Of a stretch of DNA of 64,000 bases, positions 47,160-55,956 are shown piece by piece. The position numbers were made by a program, and so were the translations under genes. The first letter of the stretch is position 1. Each line of letters begins with the position of its first letter. The stretch is from Phytopythium helicoides. Lineage: Eukaryota > Oomycota > Peronosporomycetes > Pythiales > Pythiaceae. Where the stretch lies: positions 558,001 to 622,000 of the forward strand of contig JANFNE010000011.1 of the NCBI GenBank assembly GCA_024867545.1, given 5' to 3'. Under the pieces are notes generated by a model that did not search any database, was not told the origin of the DNA, and worked only from the letters and a program-made list of their open reading frames with translations.

Positions 47160-47957
47160 CTACACAAGTTGGGAAGGCTCCGTCTGCGTCTCCGACTGCG
47201 CACAGAACTTGCGAGTCAGCTTCACCGACAAAGGCGCACCCAACATCACCATCGCCCAACCCAGACTGTACGCCACGAACACCACGATCGCATACACCAC
47301 AGGCTTGTCGTCGAAGTTGAAGCTGTCGCCAAGGTATCCGCCAAAGTTGTCACCCTTGCTCGTCATGACGTACACGGGGAGCGCCTGAGTGATCACAAGA
47401 GCGAAGAGGCTGATCTCGGCCGAGATGAGCTTAGCCGACAGCATGTAGCCGAACACGGCGAGCGAGCGCGAGTCTCGGATGCGCGGGTCGGGGACCATCT
47501 TGCGCGTGAAGCTGAGGCAGTGTCGTCCGACGAAGTTGGCGAGTCCAATGTCGAATCCAGCGAGCGCGTGGCTGAGTCCTGCGCAGGCATTGGATCCAGA
47601 GGCGCACTTGGCGATGAGTGCGACGATGGCTGCTGGGATGGAGGCGAAGGCGCAGAGGAGCGCGACGATGAGATTGAGAATGTGGAAGAGAAGGAGGTAA
47701 GCTGTTCGCACGAGGTTGAAGTGCTTGATGGGCTCGAGTTCTGGTTCAGGTGCTCCAATGTCTTTGCTCTCGCTGCGCGAGAAGGTGGTTTCTAGCTTTG
47801 GCGACACGGTTCCCAGCGGCGTCGCGTAGCCTTCGAAAGTAGAAGTTGGTGCGTCGTTGCTGTCGACCCGGTTGAGTCGTTCGTCGAGCATCGGCAAGCT
47901 TGGGTAGGACGCATAGTACGGTCGTGGCTTGGTGCTGTTGGTGTTGACCTGAGCCAT
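47160..47957 (-). CDS. 4-TM-family membrane protein, copy B3, intact, 265 aa
   Basis: The only fully intact long member of subfamily B. A polar N-terminal tail of about 85 residues (MAQVNTNSTKPRPYYASYPS to ESKDIGAPEPELEPIKHF) is probably cytoplasmic. Helices follow: TAYLLLFHILNLIVALLCAF, SIPAAIVALIAK, YMLSAKLISAEISLFALVIT and VYAIVVFVAYSLGWAMVMLG. The loop with CASGSNACAGLSHALAGFDI and GRHCLSFTRKM lies between helices 2 and 3. The C-terminus is LSVKLTRKFCAQSETQTEP. It opposes copy B2. I use it as the reference for judging breaks in B1 and B2. No catalytic site is visible. Confidence 0.84.
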   Translation of the reverse strand: MAQVNTNSTKPRPYYASYPSLPMLDERLNRVDSNDAPTSTFEGYATPLGTVSPKLETTFSRSESKDIGAPEPELEPIKHFNLVRTAYLLLFHILNLIVALLCAFASIPAAIVALIAKCASGSNACAGLSHALAGFDIGLANFVGRHCLSFTRKMVPDPRIRDSRSLAVFGYMLSAKLISAEISLFALVITQALPVYVMTSKGDNFGGYLGDSFNFDDKPVVYAIVVFVAYSLGWAMVMLGAPLSVKLTRKFCAQSETQTEPSQLV

Positions 47958-48946
47958 GTTGTTCTTTGGCGACTTGCTTCTCAGCAGGCAAATATTCTAA
48001 TGAGACCGTGGCGACTGGCGCTATGACGACCGGGAGATATACACGTGAGAGAGTGCATCAACGAACGTATGCTTGGCGCATGGAGGCAAGCGATTACTTT
48101 CTCTCCGTGCCTCGAGAAAATCCGGACGCCTCGGAACTGCAATTGCAATGCGGTAGAATACATGCAAGTCTTTGAGTCCACACAGCTGAGCCTACGGCAG
48201 TGATTATCGAACTCGCATGGCGCGGGGCCGCTTGTAAACCCGCGCTCCACCCTTTTCTTGCACGAATCCATTTGTTTAGGCAGGGATTACCGCTGCGACT
48301 CCCGCGTAAGCCTGCATGTTGAACAGTGAATACCGTACCGACGGTAGCGGCCCCTGTTTGCTTGCTACGAGGCAACGACTTCCCAACTATCCTCCAGCAA
48401 TGCCAAGGCTCATTCGATGGGGACTGGCAAGCGGTGAGCATGTGGTATCTCCACGGTGGAACGAGGGCGTGCACTGTACTGTATCGAGTGGATCGTACGG
48501 GTCCCTCCACTGTGGGGTGGCTTATCCAACTTCATGCGACACAAGCTTTAGATCATATGGATTTGCAGCCTGATCACCACAATTGTTGGCCTGGCAGCCT
48601 TGAGTAATCGCACGATTGAACTTTGTCAGTGGAGATAACGATACCGCACGATCGCCAACGCGGAATGACGATATTGCCAACTCTGAGCACGCTGCTCGGA
48701 ACAGGAGCCGCAGGTAGCCATGCTGGATTTCGAAGATTACGGGGGTAAAGCGTCCTCCTCGAACAAAGCTCGCCGTGCACGATGCATGGCAAAATCTTTC
48801 CTCCCAATGATGCATGAAAATCAGAGCAGACCGAGGTCCTCACTTCTCATTCCTCACTGTACAGCAACACCAGGCACAGACAGCGGCGAGACGCGCAGCA
48901 CACAGCTCAGCCCAACCACTCGCCAGCGATTCCAGGAAAAACAAAC
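47958..48946. other. divergent intergenic region
   Basis: 0.99 kb between copies B3 and B4. Short open frames only; no gene is seen. Confidence 0.5.
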
Positions 48947-49570
48947 ATGAGGAGCAGTGCCAAGCACCAAGGAAACGGGCAGCAAGGAGATCTGGAGCCC
49001 ATCAAGCACTTCAGCCTCGTGCGAACAGCTTACCTCCTCCTCTTTCACATCATCAACCCCATCGTAGCGCTCCTCTGCGCCTTCGCCTCCATCCCAGCAG
49101 CCATCGTCGCACTCATCGCCAAGTGCGCCTCTGGATCCAATGCATGCGCAGGACTCAGCCACGCGCTCGCTGGATTCGACATTGGGCTCGCCAACTTCGT
49201 CGGACGACACTGCCTCAGCTTCACGCGCATGATGGTCGTTGATCCGCATATCCAAGACTCGCGCTCGCTCGCTGTGTTCGGCTACATGCTGTCGGCTAAG
49301 CTCATCTCGGCCGAGATCAGCCTCTTCGCGCTCGTGCTCACTCAGGCGCTCCCCGTGTACGTCATGATGAGCAAGGGTGACAACTTTGGCGGATATCTTG
49401 GCGACAGCTTCAACTTCGACGACAAGCCTGTGGTGTATGCGATCGTGGTGTTCGTGGCGTACAGTCTGGGTTGGGCGATGGTGATGTTGGGTGCGCCTTT
49501 GTCGGTGAAGCTGACTCGCAAGTTCTGTGCGCAGCCGGAGACGCAGAACGGTTCTTCGAGTCTTGCCTAA
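48947..49570 (+). CDS. 4-TM-family membrane protein, copy B4, short N-terminus, 207 aa
   Basis: Intact frame from the ATG at 48947 (MRSSAKHQGNGQQGDLEPIK). The long polar tail of B3 is replaced by 15 unrelated residues. From LEPIKHFSLVRTAYLLLFHI to the end it is almost identical to B2, including FDIGLANFVGRHCLSF, GDSFNFDDKPVVYAI and LSVKLTRKFCAQ. Small differences are MMVVDPHIQD for KMVPDPRIRD and a different last tail. The abrupt switch at LEPIK, which is also the breakpoint of inverted repeat 1, suggests the body was duplicated into a new 5' context. Confidence 0.8.
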   Translation: MRSSAKHQGNGQQGDLEPIKHFSLVRTAYLLLFHIINPIVALLCAFASIPAAIVALIAKCASGSNACAGLSHALAGFDIGLANFVGRHCLSFTRMMVVDPHIQDSRSLAVFGYMLSAKLISAEISLFALVLTQALPVYVMMSKGDNFGGYLGDSFNFDDKPVVYAIVVFVAYSLGWAMVMLGAPLSVKLTRKFCAQPETQNGSSSLA

Positions 49571-50019
49571 GCCTTGTACATTAGACGGAGCGAAGTCTCA
49601 ACTTCTAGCGCTTCGAAACGCGAAGGACGAATCCGCTCGGAATAACCAATTGGTGATAACGGGTTCACCCCAGTTGTGAACACGAAGTTACCATTTTGGT
49701 TGACATTACTTGAGCAGTAGTTCACAAGCTGCCGTGGTAGAATTGCCAGGTAAAACAGGTTTGAAGCTGGCCAAATCGACGACGCGCAGCGAAAGAGGGC
49801 CTCATAATGCGAGAGACAGAGAGCAAACAAAGCAATCATATCAAAACGATTGTCAGGCTATGAGTGGGGACGAGGTTGACATGATCTTTCACCAGCATCG
49901 ATCTATTGCTCCGACTCATGGAGCTCTTCTTCAGCAAGAGAACACGTGCTTATGCTTAGGTAGATGAGTGTCGTGTTGTACAGAGGTTTTTCAATACGAG
50001 CAACTACTGTATACTCTAT
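49571..50019. other. convergent intergenic region
   Basis: 449 bp between the stops of copies B4 and C1. No gene is seen. Confidence 0.5.
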
Positions 50020-50901
50020 CTAAACCGCGCTCCCATCCGCCTGTTGCTGCTGCGCCTCAACGCTCATACCGCAGAAAAAACGCGTCGCCATCAACGAACG
50101 AGGCGCAGTCCGCAGCACGCTGAAGCAACCGATGAGGAATCGCAGCAGCAACAACAACAAGTACTTGCCCGCACTCTCCGAGAACGTCGTGTCATCGCCC
50201 GGCAGACCAGTAGAAGTACCACCGCTGGCGAAAGCGACCACGATGGTCCCAATGGTGCCGTAGACGCCAATAAAACTGAGGAACGCGGTGAGAAGCTTGA
50301 CAGTGGAGAAGTAGAAAAAGACCTTGGCGACCGCAGGTCCGACGCCAGCGTCGAGGCGCTGCGATCGGCAAATCGGTTCGTGTTGCTTGAGTGCGAACGG
50401 CACCGCGTAGTTGGCGACTTTGATGTCGGTGTCGGCGAGCCAGCGAGCGATGCGCGCGAGGCATCCGCCCTCGCCGCCGTCCTCGGCGCTAGTTCTCATG
50501 CACCACAGGGGGATCGACACGAGCGTGAGAAGCACGGCAGGGACCCATGCGAGCGCGCCGAGGCACATGTTGATGGCGTGGAAGCCGAGCAGCATGCCGA
50601 TGCGCACGTGCTTGGGTTTCTTGGCGGAGCTCGACAGGTCTGCGTACGGTCCCTCAGCTTCGGCTCCGACTCCGGCTCCGTTGGTGCAGCCGTTCATGCT
50701 GACGTTGGCGTTTACAGGAATGGCATGCACGGTGACTGGAGTCTGCTTGACTGGGTGATGTGAGTTGAATGGGATGGCTGTGACGTGGTCCGTGCCGTGC
50801 ACTGGCAGCTGGCGAGCGCTGCTGACCGACACGTACGGCGTGTTGGTGTGCGTCTGCATCTGTGCGTGCGGGTTGCTGCTGCTGCTGCTGCTGGTGAACA
50901 T
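50020..50901 (-). CDS. 4-TM-family membrane protein, copy C1, 293 aa
   Basis: Subfamily C, intact. The polar N-tail (MFTSSSSSSNPHAQMQTHTN onward, about 110 aa) ends in SAKKPKHVRIG. Hydrophobic helices follow: MLLGFHAINMCLGALAWVPA, VLLTLVSIPLWCM, TVKLLTAFLSFIGVYGTIGT and LLLLLLRFLIGCFSVL. The loop GGCLARIARWLADTDIKVAN corresponds to FDIGLAN of subfamily B. The conserved end is RTAPRSLMATRFFCGM. The frame is open 62 codons further upstream, to an ATG at 51087, and that extension is preserved in the inverted copy C3. I prefer the start at 50901, because the upstream residues look like translated 5' UTR. Confidence 0.8.
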   Translation of the reverse strand: MFTSSSSSSNPHAQMQTHTNTPYVSVSSARQLPVHGTDHVTAIPFNSHHPVKQTPVTVHAIPVNANVSMNGCTNGAGVGAEAEGPYADLSSSAKKPKHVRIGMLLGFHAINMCLGALAWVPAVLLTLVSIPLWCMRTSAEDGGEGGCLARIARWLADTDIKVANYAVPFALKQHEPICRSQRLDAGVGPAVAKVFFYFSTVKLLTAFLSFIGVYGTIGTIVVAFASGGTSTGLPGDDTTFSESAGKYLLLLLLRFLIGCFSVLRTAPRSLMATRFFCGMSVEAQQQQADGSAV

Positions 50902-51419
50902 GTTGGTGTAGACTCGGAGATAGATGGATAGAGAGAGGCGTGTGGTTGGGAAGTGGAGTGGCTGGTGCGCGTCCGATTGGTAAGTGAGCTGGACGGTCGA
51001 GCTGCGCGAATCGCGAGGCTCAAGGTGTTGCGGTAGTCGACTTCTGCGAGGCTCGTGGATTGGCAGGCGGGGTTGGTGGTCCGCCACCTGCTTCGCTCGC
51101 TGGAGCCTTCAGCTATTGACCAATGCGGCGAGCAGTGCGAGTCCATGGAGCTGCAGCGGCAATGACCGATCGAAAATCCACGCGGGTGCGCACTGCGCAT
51201 CGGAGCGTATCCATCGGAGCGCGTTGATCACGGGCACTGGACTTGTCAAGTGGTGCATTGCCGGGGCGCCTTGATGCCCGTAAGCGTGCAATTCGTAGGT
51301 TTACGGCCGCGTTTTTGTATAAAAGGCGCTGTTTTACCGTAAATCGTTGGCGTCCAGTCGGGTGCGGTGGTGTGTGTGGCCGCAAACCTCGGTGGAGAGC
51401 GCTTGCGGTCGCATTGGTC
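50022..51419 (+). repeat. inverted repeat 2, left arm (about 1.4 kb)
   Basis: Starts at the stop codon of 4-TM copy C1 and runs through its coding and 5' regions to GCATTGGTC at 51419. The reverse complement matches 52603-54012, with small indels in the N-tail coding region. The spacer is 1.18 kb and holds copy C2. Confidence 0.9.
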
Positions 51420-51771
51420 TCAGCGACCGACGAAATGGATTTTACGTGGGGCTGATAGGCTTTAGGCCGTGGCATCCGTACAGCTGTTGAAATGACAAAT
51501 TCGCCTCGAATAAATTGACAAAACCTTGTGCGGCATGGTACCGACTCGATTGATACATCTTGATAGTAGCGTGTGCCTTCTTCCCTGCTGCAGATAAACC
51601 GCCGCGTTGTGGAGAACGTGGCTAGCTGCTGCAGATTAGCCAGCAAAGTACGTTGTTTTTGAAGCGTCATGTTCCACGAATCGGCCTCCAGCATAGATGA
51701 AAGGTGTTTTCACGTATTAGCAGTTCCAGAACTCGAGCGGTACGACGTTGGTCCGGCTAAACTCCGACTTG

Positions 51772-52479
51772 CTAAGCCTCCTCTTTCGATCCTACATCAA
51801 GGAGGGGATTCGACTTCAGATCGTTGTCCTTCCATCCGCAGAATCTCTTGGTAAGCTTCACCGATTGGGGCGCTGTTTGCAGCACACACAGACACCCGCC
51901 TAGGATGCAAAGGAGAAGCACGGCGATATACGCAATCGGTTGTTCTTTGATAGTGAACGTGGCTGTCAGGCCGGGGATCCCAAAACCGATACTTGCGTCA
52001 TCTCCTCTGGCGATGGAGACGATAGAAAGCACCAGCATCCCAATGCTCGAGTGGACTGCAATCAAGCTCCCGAACGCGATAAGCAACTTGACGGTAGAAA
52101 AGTACAAGTACACCTTCACAACTGCCGCGTCGTCTCCGATGTCGAGGTACGGCGACCGACGGATGTCTGGTGCTGGCTTTCGCAAGAATGGGGCAGCGAA
52201 GTTAGCCAGATCGATGTCGATGGTGGCGAGGAATCGGGAGATGTTCGAAATGAGACGCGGGATCCCGCAGATGCTCACGCTGTCACCGAGCAGCCACCGA
52301 GGGAGAAAGAACAGCAACCCCAACAGAATAGCTGGAGCGAAAGCGAGTGCTCCGAGCGTTACGTTCAGCATGTGGAAGACGACTAGTCTGCCCACCCGCG
52401 CATGCCTTGGCTTCCTGGTTGGAACATCCGTTGAAACAGCAGTGGTTGGAGTCGCATCCACATCAAAGTCAGCTCTCAT
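51772..52479 (-). CDS. 4-TM-family membrane protein, copy C2, 235 aa
   Basis: Intact but diverged subfamily C member in the spacer of inverted repeat 2. It starts at MRADFDVDATPTTAVS, then RKPRHARVGRLVVFHMLNVT, LGALAFAPAILLGLLFFLP, LISNISRFLATIDIDLANF, AAPFLRKPAPDIRRSPYLD, VVKVYLYFSTVKLLIAFGS, a Gly/Ile/Asp-rich loop and IAVLLLCILGGCLCVLQTAP. It ends QSVKLTKRFCGW. The spacing of helices and the D-x-ANF and TAP-x-S-x3-T-x-RFC marks place it in the family. The open frame above 52479 starts at TTG, so 52479 is the first ATG. The many substitutions show it is an older copy than C1 and C3. Confidence 0.8.
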   Translation of the reverse strand: MRADFDVDATPTTAVSTDVPTRKPRHARVGRLVVFHMLNVTLGALAFAPAILLGLLFFLPRWLLGDSVSICGIPRLISNISRFLATIDIDLANFAAPFLRKPAPDIRRSPYLDIGDDAAVVKVYLYFSTVKLLIAFGSLIAVHSSIGMLVLSIVSIARGDDASIGFGIPGLTATFTIKEQPIAYIAVLLLCILGGCLCVLQTAPQSVKLTKRFCGWKDNDLKSNPLLDVGSKEEA

Positions 52480-52602
52480 GTCGGCTTCCAACGCGTTCCA
52501 AGGAGCCCTCGGTCGTGGTCTCCTTGATTTTGATCACAAACTGGGATTGTGGACGCAAAATGTTGTGGCAAAGCAGCGCTGTTCCCTCAGCACTCAACTT
52601 GT

Positions 52603-54012
52603 GACCAATGCGACCGCAAGCGCTCTCCACCGAGGTTTGCGGCCACACACACCACCGCACCCGACTGGACGCCAACGATTTACGGTAAAACAGCGCCTTT
52701 TATACAAAAGCGCGGCCGTAAACCTACGAATTGCACGCTTACGGGCATCAAGGCGCCCCGGCAATGCACCACTTGACAAGTCCAGTGCCCGTGATCAACG
52801 CGCTCCGATGGATACGCTCCGATGCGCAGTGCGCACCCGCGTGGATTTTCGATCGGTCATTGCCGCTGCAGCTCCATGGACTCGCACTGCTCGCCGCATT
52901 GGTCAATAGCTGAAGGCTCCAGCGAGCGGAGCAGGTGGCGGACCACCAACCCCGCCTGCCAATCCACGAGCCTCGCAGAAGTCGACTACCGCAACACCTT
53001 GAGCCTCGCGATTCGCGCAACTCGACCGTCCAGCTCATTTACCAATCGGACGCGCACCAGCCACTCCACTTCCCAACCACACGCCTCTCTCTATCCATCT
53101 ATCTCCGAGTCTACACCAACATGTTCAGCAGCCACACCAACATGTTCACCAGCAGCAACCCCCACGCACAGATGCAGACGCACACCAACACGCCGTATGT
53201 GTCGGTCGGCAGCGCTCGCCAGCTGCCAGTGCACGGCGCGGATCACGTCACTGCCATCCCGTTCAACTCGCACGACCCAGTCAAGGCCACGGCTGTCACT
53301 GTGCATGCCATTCCTGTAAACGCCAGCGTCAGTATGAACGGCAACGCCAACGGAGCCGGAGCAGTCGGAGCCGAAGCTGAGGAACAGTACGCAGACCTGT
53401 CGAGTTCCGCCAAGAAACCCAAGCATGTTCGCATCGGCATGCTGCTCGGATTCCACGCCATCAACATGTGCCTCGGCGCATTCGCATGGCTCCCGGCCGT
53501 GTTCCTCACGCTCGTGTCAATCCCTCTGTGGTGCATGAGAGCGAGCGCCGAGGATGGAGGCGAGGGTGGATGCTTCGCGCGAATCGCTCGTCGGCTCGCC
53601 GACACCGACATCAGACTCGCCAACTACGCGGTGCCGTTCGTACTCAAGCAACACGAACCGATTCGCCGATCGCCGCGCCTCGACGCTGGCGTCGGACCCG
53701 CGGTCGCCAAGGTCTTTCTCTACTTCTCCACTGTCAAGCTTCTCACCGCGTTCCTTAGTTTTATTGGAGTATACGGCACCATCGGCACCATCGTGGTCGC
53801 CTTTGCCAGCGGCGGCACTTCTACCGGTTTGCCGGGCAATGACACGACGTTCTCGGAGAGTGCGGGCAAGTACCTGTTGTTGTTGCTGCTGCGCTTCCTC
53901 ATCGGTTGCTTCAGCGTGCTGCGGACTGCTCCTCGTTCGTTGATGGCGACGCGTTTTTTCTGCGGTATGAGCGTTGAGGCGCAGCAGCAGCAGGCAGATG
54001 GGAGCGCGGTCT
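52603..54012 (-). repeat. inverted repeat 2, right arm (about 1.4 kb)
   Basis: Reverse complement of 50022-51419. It contains the 5' region and coding sequence of copy C3. Homology ends at the stop codon on both arms. Confidence 0.9.
52697..52704 (-). promoter_or_regulatory. TATA-box-like TATAAAAG, possible promoter of copy C2
   Basis: TATAAAAG reads leftward, 218 bp upstream of the ATG of copy C2. The same element lies in the left arm at 51318-51325 on the plus strand, where no gene follows in that direction. This is a motif match only. Confidence 0.25.
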
Positions 54013-54014
54013 AA
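53121..54014 (+). CDS. 4-TM-family membrane protein, copy C3, 297 aa
   Basis: Inverted twin of C1, intact. The N-tail has a small tandem duplication (MFSSHTNMFTSSNPHAQMQT) absent from C1. The body carries MLLGFHAINMCLGAFAWLPA, VFLTLVSIPLWCMRASAED, FARIARRLADTDIRLANYAV, RRSPRLDAGVGPAVAKVFLY, TVKLLTAFLSFIGVYGTIGT, LLLLLLRFLIGCFSVL and RTAPRSLMATRFFCGM. Near-identity to C1 in the 5' region as well as the coding sequence implies both could be expressed from equivalent promoters. The start at 53121 is chosen for the same reason as in C1. Confidence 0.82.
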   Translation: MFSSHTNMFTSSNPHAQMQTHTNTPYVSVGSARQLPVHGADHVTAIPFNSHDPVKATAVTVHAIPVNASVSMNGNANGAGAVGAEAEEQYADLSSSAKKPKHVRIGMLLGFHAINMCLGAFAWLPAVFLTLVSIPLWCMRASAEDGGEGGCFARIARRLADTDIRLANYAVPFVLKQHEPIRRSPRLDAGVGPAVAKVFLYFSTVKLLTAFLSFIGVYGTIGTIVVAFASGGTSTGLPGNDTTFSESAGKYLLLLLLRFLIGCFSVLRTAPRSLMATRFFCGMSVEAQQQQADGSAV

Positions 54015-55036
54015 GTAAGGTTCATATCTGTGGGTCTCAATCTTATAGGAAAATTAGACAGGCACCGAGAAGGGCTTGACAACCCGAATGAAAAACACGT
54101 TTTAGGATTGTTGAGCGCAAACTGCACGCAAGCTCTACTCATATAAAGTTCCACACAGTTGAATGTCATGGCCCGCCACTATGAATGCTGTGGTGCATAC
54201 CAACTGGCATTGGAGCATAGGTCCTAGAAACCTCTCCGAATCCGTTGGGACGTAATCGAGAAACTCGCAGTTTACTCTGTCAGCCGCCTGACTCAAGCCT
54301 ACTCGATTCACTTCTTGTAAGAGTATTCATGTGCCAGACGATCACCAACCCATCACGTTGCTTGTCGAGGGTGTCGCTTGAGTGGAGGTTTGACCGGAGT
54401 TGGTGGCACGCAAGCTGTGACAGGCATTTGGATAATAATGCTCCAACCCGCTCATAGTCGGCAGAATCCACCCGAGTCCAATGCTTTGTACTTCGAGTAG
54501 AGTTGTACAGTCAAGCATAATTTCGTGTCGACAACTGGAACGCCGACACATATGGTTGCCGATCATACAGCATTGGAAAGGCTCAGTGAACCATTGCAGG
54601 TACAACACGCGCGGAGGTGTGTACGATACGCCAAGTTGCATGCAGAACGAACGCTACAAGGATATCTATGAGGGGAGATGCAAATCCAAGTTCTCTCGCC
54701 TAGAGACAATACACAACCATCTCGCCATTGCTTGCGCCTGAATCCCCTTCTACGCATCCAATGCAGACTTCTTGTCGCTTTCTTTCGTCGTTCATTCAGC
54801 AACCGTAGAAATGGCTGCTATCTTGTGAGCAAATCCATTCGTCGTAAGCCTCGTAATCACAGGTTTACGACGTTCCATCTGGTTGTAAACAGTGTTCGTC
54901 AGTACAAAACCTCTATATCTGCATCTTTGACGATCCACAGTGGGCAAGCGCTTCAATTGGTCTCACATTTCTGAATTTGACTTCCACTGCTACAACACTT
55001 TTCATCGAGACAAGATCTTCAGTGGACGTAGACGCC
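54015..55036. other. intergenic region
   Basis: 1.02 kb between copies C3 and C4, more AT-rich than the genes. No gene is seen. Confidence 0.5.
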
Positions 55037-55843
55037 ATGGACAACACAACCAACGGTGACTACTTCTCCAGCACGGACCGGCACCTCCAGACTCCGTTCG
55101 CATCGTCAGGTAGCGAGCGACAACTACCAATCCTCCGTCCAACCCCTGATACTTTCGCCCCTTCCGATGAGATCCATCAACTGGACGAAAGACACAACGA
55201 GAGCTCGCCAACGTACACAAAGAAGCCCAAACACAAGCGCGTGCGCATGCTACTCGTCTTTCACACCATCAACATGTGCCTCGGCGCATTCGCATGGCTC
55301 CCGGCCGTGTTCCTCACGCTCGTGTCAATCCCTCTGTGGTGCATGAGAGCGAGCGCCGAGGATGGAGGCGAGGGTGGATGCTTCGCGCGAATCGCTCGTC
55401 GGCTCGCCGACACCGACATCAGACTCGCCAACTACGCGGTACCGTTCGCGCTCAAGCAACACGAACCGATTCGCCGATCGCCGCGCCTCGACGCTGGCGT
55501 CGGACCCGCGGTCGCCAAGGTCTTTCTCTACTTCGCCACTGTCAAGGTGCTTACGACATTTCTTAGTTTTGTCGCCATCTACGGCACCATCGGCACCATC
55601 GTGGTCGCCTTTGCCAGCGGCGGCACTAAAGTTGGAATTCCAGGCGTCGAAACAAGTTATTCAGAAAGTGCAACCAAGTACATCCTGTTGCTGGTTGCCC
55701 GAGTCTTCATTGGCTGCGTTAGTGTGTTGTTAACTGCACCTCGGTCGGTGATGGCGACACGTTTTTTCTGCGGTATGCGCATTGAGGAGCAGCAGCAGCA
55801 GCAGCAGCAGCAGGTGGAAGGAGATGCTGGTTGCGTCGCCTAG
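55037..55843 (+). CDS. 4-TM-family membrane protein, copy C4, 268 aa
   Basis: Intact. Its own N-tail (MDNTTNGDYFSSTDRHLQTP) ends in TKKPKHKRVRMLLVFHTINM. The central block CLGAFAWLPAVFLTLVSIPL to GVGPAVAKVFLYF is almost identical in DNA to copy C3. The flanks diverge: TVKVLTTFLSFVAIYGTIGT, LLLVARVFIGCVSVLLTAPR, then SVMATRFFCGM. The C-tail contains a (CAG)n-encoded poly-Gln run (about 55790-55812) longer than the QQQQ of C1 and C3. The open frame upstream of 55037 starts at TTG, so the first ATG is used. It is the right end of the cluster, 113 bp from the TOG/HEAT gene stop. Confidence 0.82.
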   Translation: MDNTTNGDYFSSTDRHLQTPFASSGSERQLPILRPTPDTFAPSDEIHQLDERHNESSPTYTKKPKHKRVRMLLVFHTINMCLGAFAWLPAVFLTLVSIPLWCMRASAEDGGEGGCFARIARRLADTDIRLANYAVPFALKQHEPIRRSPRLDAGVGPAVAKVFLYFATVKVLTTFLSFVAIYGTIGTIVVAFASGGTKVGIPGVETSYSESATKYILLLVARVFIGCVSVLLTAPRSVMATRFFCGMRIEEQQQQQQQQVEGDAGCVA

Positions 55844-55956
55844 ATTTGTAGTTAAATACTCAAACAATCTAAGGATGCTCAAGTTGCGCTCATGCTTATA
55901 TATTTCTTTGAACAAACCAGTACTTCGAGCGCAAATTCACAGAGGAGGATAAGAGC

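Noticed and set aside
48316..48607. Small open frames between copies B3 and B4
   Set aside because: 85-93 residues, no signal peptide or conserved counterpart elsewhere in the cluster.
50020..54014. Inverted repeats as terminal inverted repeats of a transposon
   Set aside because: No transposase, no target-site duplication noticed, and the arms consist of the 4-TM genes themselves.
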